This document shows positions 31,498 through 37,735 of a DNA stretch of 37,735 nucleotides, piece after piece. The position numbers and the translations under genes are program-made. The DNA comes from JBBECE01 sp040881985. GTDB lineage: Bacteria > Pseudomonadota > Alphaproteobacteria > Rhizobiales > Devosiaceae. Numbering within the stretch: the first letter of the stretch is position 1; each line of letters starts with the position of its first letter. The stretch lies in contig JBBECE010000007.1 of assembly GCA_040881985.1 (NCBI GenBank), positions 1 to 37,735 on the forward strand, in the 5' to 3' direction. The notes beneath the pieces are model-generated. The model worked only from the letters and a program-made list of their open reading frames with translations, ran no database searches and was not told where the DNA came from.

Positions 31498-32547
31498 ATG
31501 GCTATGGTTCCCGCGCTCGTTCTCGAGCGCCAGCGCGTGCTCTCGCTCAGGCAGATCGACCTGCCGCTCGAGGTCGGTCTGGGGATGGTCAAAATCGCCA
31601 TCCACACGGTCGGGGTTTGCGGATCGGACGTGCATTACTACACCAACGGCCGAATCGGCCCCTTCGTCGTCAAGGCGCCGATGGTGCTCGGCCACGAGGC
31701 CTCGGGCACGATTGTCGAGGTGGGGCCCGGCGTGAAGGGCCTCAAGCCCGGCGACCGGGTCTGCATGGAGCCCGGCGTGCCCGACCCGCGCTCGCGCGCC
31801 GCCCGGCTCGGGATCTACAATGTCGACCCCGCTGTCGCCTTCTGGGCGACCCCACCGGTGCATGGTTGCCTCACCCCGCACGTGGTGCACCCGGCCGAAT
31901 ACACCTTCAAACTGCCCGGCAATGTGAGTTTTGCCGAGGCTGCGATGGTCGAGCCCTTCGCCGTCGGCATGCATGCGGCGATGAAGGCCGAAATCAAGCC
32001 TGGCGATCTGGGCGTCGTGATCGGCGCCGGACCGATCGGCACCATGGCGGCGCTCGCGGCGCTTGCCGCCGGCTGCGCCCGGGTCGTTATCGCCGATCTT
32101 TTCGAGGAAAAGCTGAAAATCGCCGCCCAGTATGACGGCATCGTCCCGGTCGATATTAGCAAGCAGAAGCTGACAAGGGTCGTCGGCGAGATGACCGGCG
32201 GTTGGGGAGCCGATGTCGTCTTCGAATGCAGTGGCAGCCCGAAGGCCTACGAGACGCTTTGCGAACTGCCGCGCCCGGCCGGCAAAATCGTGCTGATCGG
32301 CCTGCCGGTCGAAAAAGTGACGCTCGATGTCGCCGCCGTTTCGGTCCGCGAATTGAAGTTCGAGGGGATTTTCCGCTATGCCCACGTCTATGACCGGGCG
32401 ATCACGCTGATCGCTTCCGGCAAGGTCGATTTGAAACCGCTGATTACCGCGACCATCCCGTTCGCCCAATCGGTCGCGGCGTTCGAACGGGCGGCCGAGG
32501 GCCGGCCGGGCGACGTGAAGCTGCAAATCGTGATGCCGGCGGCCTAG
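31498..32547 (+). CDS. Zinc-dependent polyol dehydrogenase (xylitol/sorbitol dehydrogenase type)
   Basis: This 349-residue medium-chain dehydrogenase probably oxidises xylitol or sorbitol to a ketose with NAD. Catalytic zinc residues are seen in VGVCGSDVHYY (Cys) and GHEASG (His, Glu). The Rossmann fold is GDLGVVIGAGPIGTMAA, followed by an acidic strand end (IADLFEEKL), which favours NAD. The structural-zinc loop, normally holding four cysteines, reads VPDPRSRAARLGIYNVDPA and has none, so structural zinc must be absent. The ATG at 31498 has GAGG seven bases upstream. It sits alone, divergent from the oxidase-like gene and convergent with tolC, sharing a CTAG stop palindrome. No transporter or kinase for a polyol pathway is nearby. 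Confidence 0.87.
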   Translation: MAMVPALVLERQRVLSLRQIDLPLEVGLGMVKIAIHTVGVCGSDVHYYTNGRIGPFVVKAPMVLGHEASGTIVEVGPGVKGLKPGDRVCMEPGVPDPRSRAARLGIYNVDPAVAFWATPPVHGCLTPHVVHPAEYTFKLPGNVSFAEAAMVEPFAVGMHAAMKAEIKPGDLGVVIGAGPIGTMAALAALAAGCARVVIADLFEEKLKIAAQYDGIVPVDISKQKLTRVVGEMTGGWGADVVFECSGSPKAYETLCELPRPAGKIVLIGLPVEKVTLDVAAVSVRELKFEGIFRYAHVYDRAITLIASGKVDLKPLITATIPFAQSVAAFERAAEGRPGDVKLQIVMPAA

Positions 32548-33902
32548 AAGTCGTCGACCTCGCGCATTTCGCTCCAATTGTCCTCGACCCCGGCGCGATA
32601 GGCATTGGCGGACCGGATCGAGACCGGCAGATTGAGCTCGGCGGCGCTCAGCCGGCCGGCGGCGGCGATCAGCGCGAACGACGCGACGTAGCGGTTGCGT
32701 TTGGCGCTGATCAGCGCCTCGTTGGCCGAGGTCAATTCGGCCCGTGCATTGAGCACGTCGAGGGTCGTGCGCTGCCCGACATTGCGCTCCTCGATCACCC
32801 CGTCGAGAGCAAACTCGCTGGCGCGTACGGCGCTTTCCGCGGATTCGATCAGGGCGATGGCGGTCTGCAGTCCAGACCAGGCCGCAATCACCGATTCACG
32901 CACCTGAGCGTAGGTCACCTGCGCCTGGAGTTCGGTCTGGGTCTGGGCGAGATTGGCAATGCGGGCCGAGCCGCCGAGCGCCCCGCCGGCGTAAAGCGGC
33001 ACGGTCAGGCTCAATCCGATCGACCCCGACACAGAGGGCGAGGGGACCACAGGCGAGGTCGTGAAAGCGGACGAGATGCTGCCGACGAGATCGAGGGTCG
33101 GGCCGAAGGCCCGCATCGCCGCGTCCGAGGCGAATTTCGCCGCCTCGACCTGGGCCCTTTGGGCAAGATTCGCCGGGTGATTGGCATCGGCCGCCTGGAG
33201 CGCCTCGTCGAGCGAGGCCGGCAGCAGGCCGTTGAACGGGAAATTCGGGTTGAGGCTCGTCGGCGGGTGGCCGATCCAGCGGGCATAGGCGGCGCGGCTC
33301 GACTGCAATGAATTGACCGCGGCGCGATAGGCGGCGACCGCCTGGGCAAGCCGGGCCTCGGCTTGCGAGACGTCAATCCGGGTCCCCTCCCCGATGTTCA
33401 GGCGATTTTCGGCGGAGTTGACCTGAGCCTGCAGAAAAGTGACGTTGTCGCCCCTGAGGCTTGTAAGCTCGGTGTCGCGCACCACGTCGAAATAGGCGGT
33501 GGCGGCGGAGAGCAGCACGTTTTGCTCGGAATTGCGCAGGCCTTCGGATGCCGCATCCGCCATCGCCCGGGCCTGATCGATCTGCGCTTCAGTTTGCAAG
33601 TTGTCGAAGAGCCGCTGATTGTAGGAAAGCATGACCGACCCTGACCCGGAGTCGGTGAAGGTGCCCCCCGCCACGGTCCAGGAATAGCCGAGATTGGCCC
33701 CCGCGGCGATTGTCGGCCGCTTGCCGGCCTGCCTGAGCGCGATGTCCTCGGCGGCGATTTTCACGCTGTAGAGCGCCGCGGCGATCGCCGGATTATTGAC
33801 GTAAGAGAAGGCCAAGGCTTCGGTGACGCTTTCGGCCCTGGCGCCGGGCGCGATCAAGAGAGACGCCACAACCGCCAGCATCGCGCGACTAATTATCGGC
33901 AC
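32544..33902 (-). CDS. tolC: TolC-family outer-membrane efflux protein
   Basis: This 452-residue protein has a signal peptide (cleavage after GARA, about 23) and two OEP repeats (about 27-215 and 240-430) that form the trimeric outer-membrane channel used by type I secretion and efflux pumps. Typical segments are ESVTEALAFSYVNNPAI, LSYNQRLFDN, RLNIGEGTRIDVSQAEARLA, TVPLYAGGALGGSARIANL and EERNVGQRTTLDVLNARAEL. The start is GTG (33900-33902) with GGGGAG eight bases upstream. An internal ATG seven codons later would shorten the signal peptide. The pump genes it serves are not in the window. Confidence 0.95.
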   Translation of the reverse strand: MPIISRAMLAVVASLLIAPGARAESVTEALAFSYVNNPAIAAALYSVKIAAEDIALRQAGKRPTIAAGANLGYSWTVAGGTFTDSGSGSVMLSYNQRLFDNLQTEAQIDQARAMADAASEGLRNSEQNVLLSAATAYFDVVRDTELTSLRGDNVTFLQAQVNSAENRLNIGEGTRIDVSQAEARLAQAVAAYRAAVNSLQSSRAAYARWIGHPPTSLNPNFPFNGLLPASLDEALQAADANHPANLAQRAQVEAAKFASDAAMRAFGPTLDLVGSISSAFTTSPVVPSPSVSGSIGLSLTVPLYAGGALGGSARIANLAQTQTELQAQVTYAQVRESVIAAWSGLQTAIALIESAESAVRASEFALDGVIEERNVGQRTTLDVLNARAELTSANEALISAKRNRYVASFALIAAAGRLSAAELNLPVSIRSANAYRAGVEDNWSEMREVDDF

Positions 33903-34035
33903 GACCGCTACTCCCCGCTCCCAGACAAAGTCAGCCTATCCAAGCGCGCCGGGGGGTACAATCGAACGAGATGCTATCAACAGGCTTCGGTGGGTGGATT
34001 TCCGGGGAGCGTGGTCGCCCGGCAACAGACCAGGT

Positions 34036-34061
34036 GGGCCGGTCAGTAACGCTGACAGCCC
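34036..34061 (-). terminator. Strong hairpin just after the pcm stop (probable terminator)
   Basis: On the minus strand, nine bases after the pcm stop codon, GGGCTGTCAG can pair with CTGACCGGCCC (one bulged C, one G-U pair) around a CGTTA loop, giving a stem of about 10 bp. No U-tract follows, so it may act as a weak terminator or an RNA 3' stabiliser separating pcm from tolC. Confidence 0.4.
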
Positions 34062-34069
34062 GTGCAGGC

Positions 34070-34732
34070 TCAGAACTGGAATTCCGGCTTGCGAGCGAAT
34101 GGCTTGAGGGGCGCGACCGCGGCGTCAAAACTGGTCCGCGCGGCGATCTCGCCGCCGGATTTGACAAAAACCGTCGCCGAGGAGACCGGTCCCCGCCGCA
34201 CAAAGACCGCAAGCCTTCCGCCTTGCTTGAGCTGGGCGAATAGAGTTTGCGGAACATCTTCGACCGAACCCTCGATCAGAATCGTGTCGAACGGCGCCTC
34301 GTCGGGCTTGCCGGCGGCGAGTTCGGCCGCGACGGCGGCGGCATTGCCGATGTCGAGCGCGCTAAGATTCTCGTTCGCCTGCTCGACGAGACGCGGCTGG
34401 TCGTCGATGGCCACGACCGAGCCGGCGAGCCGGGCGAGAACCGCCGTCGAATAGCCGGTGCCGCAGGCGATATCGAGGACGATGTCGTCCGGCCCGATCC
34501 CGGCCAGCTGGACGAGCCGCGCGAACGGCATCGGCTGCATCAGGAACCGGGCGCCGGGGCCCGGGGAGAGCGCCAGATCCTCATCGATATAGGCCAGAGC
34601 CCGCTGGCTCTCCGGCACGAAGAGTTCGCGCGGCAGCTTGCCCATGACCTCGATAATCCGTGGATCGGTGACCGCGTTGGTCCTGAGCTGGCTGTCCACC
34701 ATGGCATGGCGGGCGCGCCTGAAACTGTCCAT
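34070..34732 (-). CDS. pcm: Protein-L-isoaspartate O-methyltransferase family protein
   Basis: This 220-residue SAM-dependent methyltransferase belongs to the family that repairs isoaspartyl residues. The N-terminal helix has RARHAMVDSQLRTNAVTD, motif I is VLDIACGTGYSTAVLARL, and a later segment is PFDTILIEGSVEDVPQTL. Motif I uses ACGTGYS where classical Pcm has GTGSGYQ, so substrate choice may differ. This is the version placed upstream of tolC in many Rhizobiales. The ATG at 34730-34732 is chosen because family similarity begins there. The longer frame back to 34795 is Ala/Arg filler, and the ribosome site is weak. Whether it methylates isoaspartate is not proven by sequence. Confidence 0.85.
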   Translation of the reverse strand: MDSFRRARHAMVDSQLRTNAVTDPRIIEVMGKLPRELFVPESQRALAYIDEDLALSPGPGARFLMQPMPFARLVQLAGIGPDDIVLDIACGTGYSTAVLARLAGSVVAIDDQPRLVEQANENLSALDIGNAAAVAAELAAGKPDEAPFDTILIEGSVEDVPQTLFAQLKQGGRLAVFVRRGPVSSATVFVKSGGEIAARTSFDAAVAPLKPFARKPEFQF

Positions 34733-34875
34733 GCGGCTTTGGTTCCTGCGGAGTTCGGCAGCAGCTTGCATAGCGGCGGCGCGGCGAGCGTGCAAGGGCG
34801 CGGATTGCCTCGCGGTTGGTGCTTAAGCGGCCCGCCCTTCGTTCACCAGCTTTTCAAATGCCGCCGTCGGTTTGC

Positions 34876-34904
34876 TTGTCACCTCCCGGCGATTGGTATA
34901 GCTA
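34876..34904 (+). promoter_or_regulatory. Candidate promoter of tRNA-Cys
   Basis: TTGTCA (34876-34881) and TAGCTA (34899-34904) are spaced by 17 bases and end 16 bases before the tRNA 5' end. The -35 is good, the -10 only fair. TATAGC at 34897-34902 is an alternative -10. Confidence 0.4.
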
Positions 34905-34920
34905 CGCCGGTTGTCGAGAA

Positions 34921-34994
34921 GGCCACGTGGCGGAGTGGTTACGCAGCGGACTGCAAATCCGTGCACCCCGGTTCGATTCCGGGCGTGGCCTCCA
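34921..34994 (+). tRNA. tRNA-Cys (anticodon GCA)
   Basis: This is a full cloverleaf. The acceptor stem GGCCACG (34921-34927) pairs with CGTGGCC (34984-34990). The anticodon loop CTGCAAA (34951-34957) has GCA at 34953-34955, flanked by a 5-bp stem. The T-arm contains GGTTCGATTCC. The discriminator base is T, as expected for Cys, and CCA is encoded at 34992-34994. Confidence 0.97.
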
Positions 34995-35026
34995 AATCCT
35001 TCTCAATTCCGGTCAAACAATCCAGT

Positions 35027-37513
35027 TCACGCCTGGGCATGCCCGGCGGCGAGCTTCATCGCCCGCGGCGGGAAACTTTCCGCCGGTTGCGGACCGCCGA
35101 AATAGAAGCCTTGCAGGACGTGGCAGCCGAGCACCCGCGCCAGATCGGCGTCCTCGGCGCTTTCCACCCCCTCGGCGATGATCAGCAAGCCGACGGCGCG
35201 CGCCAATGAGATGATGCCGTGCAAGAGCGCAGCGCGCTTTTCCTCGGTGCCCGCCCCGGTCACGTAGGAGCGGTCGATCTTGAGGCGCCCGAAAGGCAGG
35301 TCGTTGAGATAGCTCAAACCTGAGAAACCAGCGCCGAAATCGTCGATGGCGAGCCCAACACCGAGTTCGGCGAGTGTCGTGAGCGTCTCGCGGACGCGGG
35401 CCTGGTCGTGCTGGATGAACACCGACTCGGTGAATTCGAGCACCAGCTGCTGCGGTACAAGCCGGTGGCGCAGCAGCGTCCGGGTGACTTCGCGGGAGAG
35501 GTCCATATGCCAAAGCTGGGCGACCGAGACATTCACCGAGATGGTGCCGGGGTTCCAGCCCATGTCGAGCCAGTCGCGCAGCTGTCCGCAGGCCTGGTCG
35601 AGGATGCGTTTGCCGAGATCGCCGATCAACGAAGAACGTTCGGCGAGCCCGATGAATTCGCTGGGCGAGATCAGGCCCCGCAGCGGATGCTCCCAGCGCG
35701 CCAACGCCTCGAGCCCGACAATCCGAGCGCCGTCGGCGCTCATCTGGACCTGGTAGTGTGGCCGGATGGCGCCATGTTCGAGCGCCTGGCGCAATTCCGC
35801 CGCGAGCCCAAGCGGATCGTCAGCGACGGCTTCGTCGCCGTCCTTGCCGTAGAATCGATAGCCGTCGCGGCCCTCCCGCTTGGCGCGGTAAAGCGCCCGG
35901 TCGGCGCAAACCAGCAGCTGCGACATCGTCTCGCTGCGGTCGGTCGAAGTGACGATGCCGACGCTGGCGCCGAGATTGGCGGTCACCCCGTCGATCGCGA
36001 GCGGCTCGCGCATGGCGTTGACGCACCGGCGAGCGACCTTGGCCGGAATCTCGGGGCCGTGATCGTGTTCGATGATGATGGCGAACTCGTCCCCGCCGAG
36101 CCTGCCGATAACCTCGCCTTCCCTGGTGCAGCGGTGCAGCCTTGCGGCGACTTCGATCAGCACCTGGTCGCCGGCGACGTGGCCGAACGAATCGTTGATC
36201 TGCTTGAAGCCGTCGAGATCGACAAGCAGCAGCGACAGGTCCCGCCCCGGCCGGTCCCCCAGCGCCAACTTGGCTTGCAGACTTTCGGCGAGCGCGGCGC
36301 GATTGGCGAGCCCGGTGAGCTGATCGGTGAAGGCGAGCCGGTGCAGCGCCTCTTCGGCGGCTTTGCGTTCGGTGATGTCGTGGCAAACTCCGAAATAGCT
36401 TCGCCCACCCTCGAAGTTGGTGCCCACCCGCACCGCCGCGTCGATCACCCTGCGCTCGCCACCCGGCAGTCCCAGGGTGAACTGGACGGTTTGGGGAACG
36501 GCCTCGGCGGTCGCCAGCCGCACGGCATTGAGCACCCCCTTGCGGTCGGCGGGCAGGATGCGCCGAAGCAGGGATAGCGCCGGGTAACTCGCGACTTCGG
36601 CCGGCAGGCTGAACAGCGGCCCCATGCCTACCGAACAGGAGAGCATCGGCGAGCCGACCCGCCACGAACAGCTGCCGGTGTTGCCCAGGATCTGGGCCTC
36701 GGCGAGTTCGGTCTCCCGCTCCCGCAAGGCGTGTTCGGCGTGCCGCGTGTCGGTGACGTCGCGGCCGTGGCCGATATAGCCGACGACCGCCCCGGTTTCG
36801 TCGAGCATTGGCACCTTCAGCGAACAGAGATAGCCGCGGGTGCCGTCGGGACGTTCGGCCGGCTGCTCGCTGATCTGCGAGGCGCGCTGGCCCATAAAGG
36901 CAATTTCGTCGGCGCGGTAACGCTGCGCGATGGCTGGCGAGTAGAAATCGGCGTCGGTGTGGCCGATCAGCGCGTCGGCGCTTGCCGCTTTCATCAGCCG
37001 CGCGGTCGCCGCGTTGGCGACCAGGAACCGGCTCTCGGTATCCTTGGCGAACACGATGTCGGGCAAGGCGTCGATGAGGCGGCGGAAAACCTCGTTTTCG
37101 TGGCGGCTCGCCTCGGCGACGGCGAGCGCCTGCTTGAGCGCGCCGATATCGCGGCCGATGCCGACGAGGCCGGCGACCTTGCCGGTCGAGTCGCGAAACA
37201 CCGTCTTGACCAGCGAATACCACCCGGACCCGCCATCGCCGGACTTGAGGAAGGCATCGCGCCGGATCGGCGCCGCTTCGGCAATGAGCCGATTTTCCTC
37301 CCGAGCCGCACGGTCGGCCTCCTCGCCGGGCGCGATTTCTTCCTCGCGCCGGCCCAAGAGGTCATTGGAGGACGCGAATCCCATGATCCGCACCGTCCGC
37401 AAATTGGCGAACAGAAACCGGCGCTCCAGATCCTTGACGAAAACCAGGTCGGGACTGGACGCAAGCAAGCCCTCAAGAAGATCGAACATCTTCTTGGCCT
37501 CAAGATCCAACAT
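35027..37513 (-). CDS. Triple-PAS GGDEF-EAL protein (c-di-GMP turnover)
   Basis: This is an 828-residue cytosolic signalling protein with no membrane segment. Three PAS domains (about 10-130, 140-260, 270-385) carry repeated SSPDLVFVKDLERRF and ALPDIVFAKDTESRF segments. The GGDEF domain (about 390-555) has an intact LGGDEF near residue 474. The inhibitory I-site five residues earlier is REGE instead of RxxD. The EAL domain (about 575-815) keeps EALARWEHP, SVNVS, LEFTES, IDDFGAGFSGLSYL, LKIDRS, AEGVES and LQGFYF, so all catalytic residues are present. It could make and break c-di-GMP under PAS-sensed control. The ATG at 37511-37513 is chosen; a TTG start 114 bases upstream adds non-conserved sequence. 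It lies between two tRNA genes of opposite strand. Confidence 0.93.
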   Translation of the reverse strand: MLDLEAKKMFDLLEGLLASSPDLVFVKDLERRFLFANLRTVRIMGFASSNDLLGRREEEIAPGEEADRAAREENRLIAEAAPIRRDAFLKSGDGGSGWYSLVKTVFRDSTGKVAGLVGIGRDIGALKQALAVAEASRHENEVFRRLIDALPDIVFAKDTESRFLVANAATARLMKAASADALIGHTDADFYSPAIAQRYRADEIAFMGQRASQISEQPAERPDGTRGYLCSLKVPMLDETGAVVGYIGHGRDVTDTRHAEHALRERETELAEAQILGNTGSCSWRVGSPMLSCSVGMGPLFSLPAEVASYPALSLLRRILPADRKGVLNAVRLATAEAVPQTVQFTLGLPGGERRVIDAAVRVGTNFEGGRSYFGVCHDITERKAAEEALHRLAFTDQLTGLANRAALAESLQAKLALGDRPGRDLSLLLVDLDGFKQINDSFGHVAGDQVLIEVAARLHRCTREGEVIGRLGGDEFAIIIEHDHGPEIPAKVARRCVNAMREPLAIDGVTANLGASVGIVTSTDRSETMSQLLVCADRALYRAKREGRDGYRFYGKDGDEAVADDPLGLAAELRQALEHGAIRPHYQVQMSADGARIVGLEALARWEHPLRGLISPSEFIGLAERSSLIGDLGKRILDQACGQLRDWLDMGWNPGTISVNVSVAQLWHMDLSREVTRTLLRHRLVPQQLVLEFTESVFIQHDQARVRETLTTLAELGVGLAIDDFGAGFSGLSYLNDLPFGRLKIDRSYVTGAGTEEKRAALLHGIISLARAVGLLIIAEGVESAEDADLARVLGCHVLQGFYFGGPQPAESFPPRAMKLAAGHAQA

Positions 37514-37655
37514 GGCTCGATTATCGCCGATCCGGCTGAAGCCAAGCTTAATGAATCCCTTGGTAAATGCTGGGGTTGCGTCCCCCGGGGCGCCGACGCG
37601 GCCGGCCCCGGCCGAGGGCCTTGGCAAAGCCGGACAAACTGGCTACACCGCACGC

Positions 37656-37674
37656 TTCCCCGCCCGGCGGGGAA
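37656..37674. repeat. 9-bp perfect inverted repeat just before tRNA-Asn
   Basis: TTCCCCGCC and GGCGGGGAA flank a single C, eight bases upstream of the tRNA-Asn 5' end. It lies downstream of a weak candidate promoter (TTGGCA at 37621-37626, TACACC at 37644-37649), so it would fall in the tRNA leader. It may be a processing signal, an operator, or a stop for antisense transcription. Confidence 0.45.
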
Positions 37675-37681
37675 AGGCTAA

Positions 37682-37735
37682 TCCCCGGTAGCTCAGTTGG
37701 TAGAGCAAGCGGCTGTTAACCGCTGGGTCGCTGGT
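37682..37735 (+). tRNA. tRNA-Asn (anticodon GTT), cut by window end
   Basis: The first 54 bases of a tRNA are present: acceptor 5' strand TCCCCGG, D-arm GCTCAGTTGGTAGAGC, and an anticodon arm with loop CTGTTAA and anticodon GTT at 37715-37717. The sequence breaks off early in the T-arm, and the acceptor 3' strand is outside the window. Confidence 0.95.

Noticed and set aside
34921..37735. Possible integrated element between the two tRNA genes
   Set aside because: No integrase and no direct repeat of the tRNA-Cys 3' end found downstream. The intervening gene is an ordinary GGDEF-EAL gene.
1..37735. CRISPR arrays, insertion sequences, phage genes
   Set aside because: No regularly spaced repeats, transposase or integrase motifs, or phage structural proteins were seen on either strand.

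Overview
The window is a high-GC, gene-dense piece of an alphaproteobacterial chromosome. It looks like a member of the Rhizobiales (Hyphomicrobiales). The evidence is the fused SecDF, a PopZ/DUF2497 protein upstream of valS, an ExoR-like Sel1-repeat periplasmic protein, two DUF1127-type micro-proteins, and the neighbourhood tatABC-serS-surE-nlpD-ATPase-yajC-secDF. No genus can be named from the sequence alone. I see no insertion sequence, integrase, phage gene or CRISPR array. All annotated genes are intact, apart from uvrA and the final tRNA, which are cut by the window edges.

Layout. (1) 1-2.1 kb: the uvrA 3' end, a secreted protein of unknown function, and two short DUF1127-like genes followed by a clear intrinsic terminator. 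(2) 2.1-8.7 kb, minus strand: a tight run yajC > secDF > Mth938-domain protein (NDUFAF3-like) > squalene/phytoene-synthase-fold protein (NDUFAF6-like) > DUF4153 membrane protein > glutathione S-transferase. (3) 8.9-9.8 kb: a divergent DUF815-type ATPase. (4) 9.8-22.5 kb, minus strand: dgt > argS > SPOR protein > scpA > scpB > Fe3+-type ABC ATPase, then tatA > tatB > tatC > serS > surE > nlpD-like. This is mainly cell-envelope, chromosome-segregation, protein-export and translation housekeeping. (5) 22.5-23.7 kb, plus strand: erpA and xthA. (6) 23.7-31.3 kb, minus strand: small haem-copper-oxidase-like membrane protein, popZ, valS, an exported hypothetical, ilvD and exoR-like. (7) 31.5-34.7 kb: a polyol dehydrogenase facing tolC, and a pcm-family methyltransferase. 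(8) 34.9-37.7 kb: tRNA-Cys(GCA), a triple-PAS GGDEF-EAL protein on the opposite strand, and the start of tRNA-Asn(GTT).

How the parts relate. The most suggestive arrangement is the Sec accessory module (yajC-secDF) running with 2-3 nt gaps into homologues of two mitochondrial complex I assembly factors, NDUFAF3 and NDUFAF6. This implies a bacterial link between membrane insertion and respiratory-complex assembly. Other points worth attention are a LytM protein that has lost zinc ligands, two separate convergent gene pairs whose stop codons share one CTAG palindrome, a c-di-GMP enzyme with an altered product-inhibition site, a polyol dehydrogenase without structural-zinc cysteines, and gaps where pcm (next to surE) and nagZ (next to scpA) are often found in relatives.
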